Shown here piece by piece: positions 61,109 through 64,000 of a stretch of 64,000 nt of DNA. The DNA lies in assembly GCA_022710935.1 (NCBI GenBank), contig JAKLFY010000020.1, positions 20,009-84,008 of the forward strand, written 5' to 3'. This DNA is from Verrucomicrobiota bacterium. GTDB lineage: Bacteria; Verrucomicrobiota; Verrucomicrobiia; Limisphaerales; J093. The translations under genes were made by a program, and so were the position numbers. Below the pieces are notes generated by a model. That model ran no database searches and was not told the DNA's origin. It was given only the letters and a program-made list of their open reading frames with translations. How positions within the stretch are numbered: position 1 is the stretch's first letter; each line of letters begins with the position of its first letter.

Positions 61109-61480
61109 TCAGTTGGTCGGGGCCGATTCCGGCGGCGAGGTCCGCTCGATTTCCTCGATGATTTCGAGCACGCGGTTGCCGCGTGCGATGGCCTCATCGG
61201 CGACGAATCTGAGCTGGGGCGTGTACTTGAGCACCACGGCGCTGGCCACCATGCTTTGGATTCGAGCGCGCTGCTGATTCAGGGCCGCGAGGCCCTGCCT
61301 GCGCTGCTCGGGCGAGCCGACGACGCCGACGTAGACGACGGCGGACTGGAGGTCGCCGGCGAGGGCGACCTCATTGACGGTGAGCAGACCAACCTCGGAA
61401 ACCGGGAACTCGCGCAGCAGGATGCTGCTGAGCTCCCTTTTGATCAGTTCGCGAACGCGTTCGTGTCGTCGGCTTTGCAT
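61109..61480 (-). CDS. rbfA: Ribosome-binding factor A (30S maturation)
   Basis: 123 residues from ATG 61480 (MQSRRHERVRELIKRELSSI). The KH-type fold is recognisable from RVRELIKRELSSILLREF, LAGDLQSAVVYVGVVGS and LKYTPQLRFVADEAIARGNR VLEIIEE. RbfA is needed for 16S rRNA 5' end maturation and cold adaptation. The open frame upstream to 61780 is antisense-like infB sequence. It lies 64 bases after infB and is followed by nrnA. Confidence 0.93.
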   Translation of the reverse strand: MQSRRHERVRELIKRELSSILLREFPVSEVGLLTVNEVALAGDLQSAVVYVGVVGSPEQRRQGLAALNQQRARIQSMVASAVVLKYTPQLRFVADEAIARGNRVLEIIEEIERTSPPESAPTN

Positions 61481-61544
61481 GATCGAAATCGGGCGGCGAA
61501 TCGGGCGGCGGGCGTCCGGAGGCAGAGGCGTCCGCGAGCGCCCG

Positions 61545-64000
61545 TCAGAGTTGCTGTCGAACGACCTCGATCGTGTAGCATTCGATCGTGTCGCCCTCCT
61601 GGAAATCGTCGAAGCCGTCGAGCCGGATGCCGCATTCCATGCCGGCCCGGACTTCGTTGGCCTCGTCCTGGTATCTTCGAAGCGTCTGGATGATGCCTTC
61701 GTGGATGAGATTGCGTCGGCGCATGACGCGGGCCTTGCCTTTGACCAGGCGCCCGTTCTGGACGACGCACCCGGCCACATGACCGCCCTTGGACAAGGCG
61801 AACACCCGCCGCACTTCGGCCACGCCGAACACGACCTCTTTCTGAAGCGGATCGAGCAGCCCCGCCATGGCCTCTTTGACCTGGTCGATCAACTCGTAAA
61901 TGATGGCGTAGAGCTTGATCTGCACGCCCTCGCGCTTGGCCAGGTCCGGCACCGATCCGTCAATGCGTGTGTGAAATCCCAGGATGATCCCTTTGGACGC
62001 GGAGGCCAGGAGGACATCCTCCTTGGTGACGGCCCCCACGCCGCTGTAGATAACATCGAGCGAGACCTTGTCGGTGTCGATCTGCCGCAGCGAATCGACG
62101 ATGGCCTCGACCGATCCCTGCGTGTCGGCCTTGACGACCAAGCGGAGGATCTTGGCTTGCTCCTCTTCCATCGTCTGGAAGATGGTCTCGAGGGTCACCT
62201 TCGGACGATGCTCGACTTCCTGATCGCGATGCGCGGCGGCGCGCTCTTCGCACAGGGCGCGCGCGACCTTCTCGTTCTCGACGACGGCAAACTCGGCGCC
62301 GGCCTCGGGCACTCCGTTGAGTCCAAGCACTTTGACGGCCCGCGATGGCTCGGCGGCCTTCAGCCGTTTGCCGCCTTCGTCGATCAGCGCGCGCACCTTG
62401 CCGTAATACTGGCCGCACAGCAGAAGCTGCCCAACCCGCAGCGTTCCCTTCCGGACCAGCAGGGTCGCCGTGGGACCGCCGGGTTCGAGTCCCGACTCGA
62501 CGACGTTGCCTTTTGCGGGGCGAGTGGGATTGGCTTTGAGTTCGAGCAATTCGGCCTGGAGCAGGACGCTGCCAAGCAGCTTGTCGATGCCCTGCTTGGT
62601 AATGGCCGAGACGTCGACAAAGATGGTGTCGCCTCCCCAGTCGTCGGGCGTGAGGCCTCGCTCCTGCAGTTGCTGACGAACCCGCATCGGCTCAGCGTTG
62701 GGATGATCGCATTTGTTGACCGCGACAACGATCGCCACCTTGGCCGCCTGGGCGTGGCTGAGGGCTTCGAGCGTCTGCGGCATGACCCCGTCGTTGGCCG
62801 CCACCACAAGGACGACAATGTCCGTGACGTGAGCGCCCCGGGCACGCATCGCGCTGAAGGCCGCGTGGCCCGGCGTATCGAGGAACGTGATCGGGTAAAG
62901 CTCTTTCGGACGCTCGGGATGAGGCACGCTGATGCTATAGGCGCCGATGTGCTGCGTGATCCCTCCCGCCTCGCCCGCCACGACGTTCGATCGGCGGATG
63001 ACGTCCAGGAGGCTGGTCTTGCCGTGGTCGACATGCCCCATGATGGTGACCACGGGGGGACGCGGCTTGAGATCCTCCGGCCGGTCTTCCGCGTCTTCGG
63101 GCTCCTTCTTGGGGGGCGGCCGATGAATCATGCCGCCGCCTTTCTCGCGCTTCTCGACACGGAAACGAAAATTGTACTTCGCGCAGACCCGCTGCGCATG
63201 CTCGGATTCGATGGCCTGGTTGACCGTCGCGAAGACGCCCAGTTCCATCAAATCGGCAATCAACTGGAATGGTTTCTTGCCCAGTTGCTCGGCCAAATCG
63301 CGGACGATGATGGGTGGCTTGAGCGAGATTTCCGCGCCCGTCGCAACCGGGAGAGGCGGCAGGGTCGCCCCCCGGCCCGGCTCGCGGGCGGGAGGGGCGG
63401 CGGGTGTTCCCGCGCGTTGCCCGGCCCCGCCGTAGGGTCGCTGTGCCGCCGGCTGCCCGCCGCGGGTCTCGCGCGCTCGACCCGCGTCGGGTCGGGTTGG
63501 TGTCGAGCGTTGGGGGCCCTTGCCGCCTGATCGATCACCGAAGCGAGGCCGGTTGGGGAGTTGAATGAACCCGATCTTGTCCCCCAGTTTCGGCCCGGGA
63601 GGGGGAGGGGGAGGACTGGGCGGGGCGGCTTCAACAGCGGGCGCGCAAGGCTCCGGAGCCTTCTCGGCGTCGGGAGGTGGAATCTCGGGAGCCTCTGAGA
63701 ACGTGGCGTCGGGTGGCGCCTCGGCGGTCGGCGGGGCCGACTGGACGTCGGTCGACACGGGGGCGTTGGATTCGGCGATCGTTATGGGCCCATCCGTGAC
63801 CGGGAACTCCGGGGACACTGGAACCGGCGGGGCCGCTTCCAGTTCCTCCTCAGCGGGCGGCGCGGGGGCTTGGACCTCGATCGGGGTCTCGATGGCAACG
63901 GGCGTCTCGGGCGGGGCTGGCGGAGGGGAAGCCGGTTCCGGCTCGGCGGAAATGACTCTGACATTGGGCGCGAGACCGACCGGGGCATGCGGCTGGGCTT
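61545..64000 (-). CDS. infB: Translation initiation factor IF-2 (5' end beyond the window)
   Basis: The frame is open from the window edge to TAA/TGA at 61545 (about 818 codons visible). The visible N-terminal part ([20 protein letters not shown], then a Pro/Ala/Glu-rich linker) is the variable region. The GTPase domain follows with G1 [10 protein letters not shown]3 DTPGHAAF, G4 NKCDHP, then domains II-IV, ending [14 protein letters not shown]-2 brings initiator fMet-tRNA to the ribosome. A start at GTG 63818 would be an artefact because the frame continues upstream. Confidence 0.97.
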   Translation of the reverse strand, partial: AQPHAPVGLAPNVRVISAEPEPASPPPAPPETPVAIETPIEVQAPAPPAEEELEAAPPVPVSPEFPVTDGPITIAESNAPVSTDVQSAPPTAEAPPDATFSEAPEIPPPDAEKAPEPCAPAVEAAPPSPPPPPPGPKLGDKIGFIQLPNRPRFGDRSGGKGPQRSTPTRPDAGRARETRGGQPAAQRPYGGAGQRAGTPAAPPAREPGRGATLPPLPVATGAEISLKPPIIVRDLAEQLGKKPFQLIADLMELGVFATVNQAIESEHAQRVCAKYNFRFRVEKREKGGGMIHRPPPKKEPEDAEDRPEDLKPRPPVVTIMGHVDHGKTSLLDVIRRSNVVAGEAGGITQHIGAYSISVPHPERPKELYPITFLDTPGHAAFSAMRARGAHVTDIVVLVVAANDGVMPQTLEALSHAQAAKVAIVVAVNKCDHPNAEPMRVRQQLQERGLTPDDWGGDTIFVDVSAITKQGIDKLLGSVLLQAELLELKANPTRPAKGNVVESGLEPGGPTATLLVRKGTLRVGQLLLCGQYYGKVRALIDEGGKRLKAAEPSRAVKVLGLNGVPEAGAEFAVVENEKVARALCEERAAAHRDQEVEHRPKVTLETIFQTMEEEQAKILRLVVKADTQGSVEAIVDSLRQIDTDKVSLDVIYSGVGAVTKEDVLLASASKGIILGFHTRIDGSVPDLAKREGVQIKLYAIIYELIDQVKEAMAGLLDPLQKEVVFGVAEVRRVFALSKGGHVAGCVVQNGRLVKGKARVMRRRNLIHEGIIQTLRRYQDEANEVRAGMECGIRLDGFDDFQEGDTIECYTIEVVRQQL

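Noticed and set aside
59252..61693. Long plus-strand frame across ribF, truB, nrnA and rbfA
   Set aside because: All four minus-strand genes have catalytic motifs; the plus frame is a shadow.
61374..63530. Long plus-strand frame across infB
   Set aside because: infB motifs on the minus strand are unambiguous.

Overview
This is a GC-rich bacterial chromosome segment that most resembles the Verrucomicrobiota (Limisphaerales/Pedosphaera-like), judged from gene content. It has DUF1559-type prepilin proteins, ADOP-type permeases, an ECF sigma factor next to a Ser/Thr kinase with WD40 repeats, large secreted LamG/Ig proteins, many carbohydrate-active enzymes and abundant word-like intergenic repeats. 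The assignment rests on recognition of families, not on a search. There is no rRNA, prophage, intact insertion sequence or CRISPR array. One tRNA is present.

Layout. 0-4.2 kb (minus): 5' part of an ABC ATPase, a TPR lipoprotein, a 33-residue AURKAIP1/COX24-type ribosomal protein missed by ordinary gene length cut-offs, hisG and purN. 4.3-10.8 kb (plus): a 153-bp dispersed repeat, then what looks like a zinc module (Fur/Zur-like regulator, small secreted Cys protein, prepilin-like protein, ZIP transporter with a His-rich tail, and a translationally coupled surface protein with a GHxHxNW motif), followed by a LamG/Ig protein. 10.8-12.5 kb: a graveyard with a frameshifted and truncated DUF4434/formylglycine-enzyme-like gene and an alpha-mannosidase scrap. 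12.5-15.5 kb: an unknown secreted protein, an Rrf2 regulator, a BrnT/BrnA pair with an operator-like palindrome and a small membrane protein. 16.2-22.2 kb: a degenerate protein kinase beside a class III adenylate cyclase, then Nudix, tadA and a GST.

22.4-36.8 kb (minus) is an efflux-type cluster: sigma-54 response regulator, NtrY-like sensor kinase, HlyD-like adaptor, MacB-like ATPase and three ADOP permeases, interrupted by plus-strand four-helix-bundle genes (one intact, one a scrap). A secretin-N-like protein is translationally coupled to one permease. 37-44.5 kb: a Tat-exported sugar isomerase/epimerase-like protein, an S9 peptidase with a chimeric tail and a giant metallophosphoesterase with VCBS and thrombospondin-3-like repeats. 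45-49.2 kb: ECF sigma factor plus kinase-WD40. 49.4-58 kb: a TIM-barrel glycosidase-like protein, GH43, a sugar porter and a large Ig/LamG secreted protein. 58.2-64 kb (minus): infB-rbfA-nrnA-truB-ribF, the classic translation cluster, with tRNA-Pro(GGG) downstream.

The most interesting signals are: (i) a shared C-terminal domain ending in FYR(V/L) or a close variant on four secreted proteins and one pseudogene; (ii) at least seven families of dispersed extragenic repeats, several forming perfect hairpins at gene starts or ends; (iii) the zinc module; and (iv) repeated evidence of deletion-fusion events that left fragments of polysaccharide-degrading genes.
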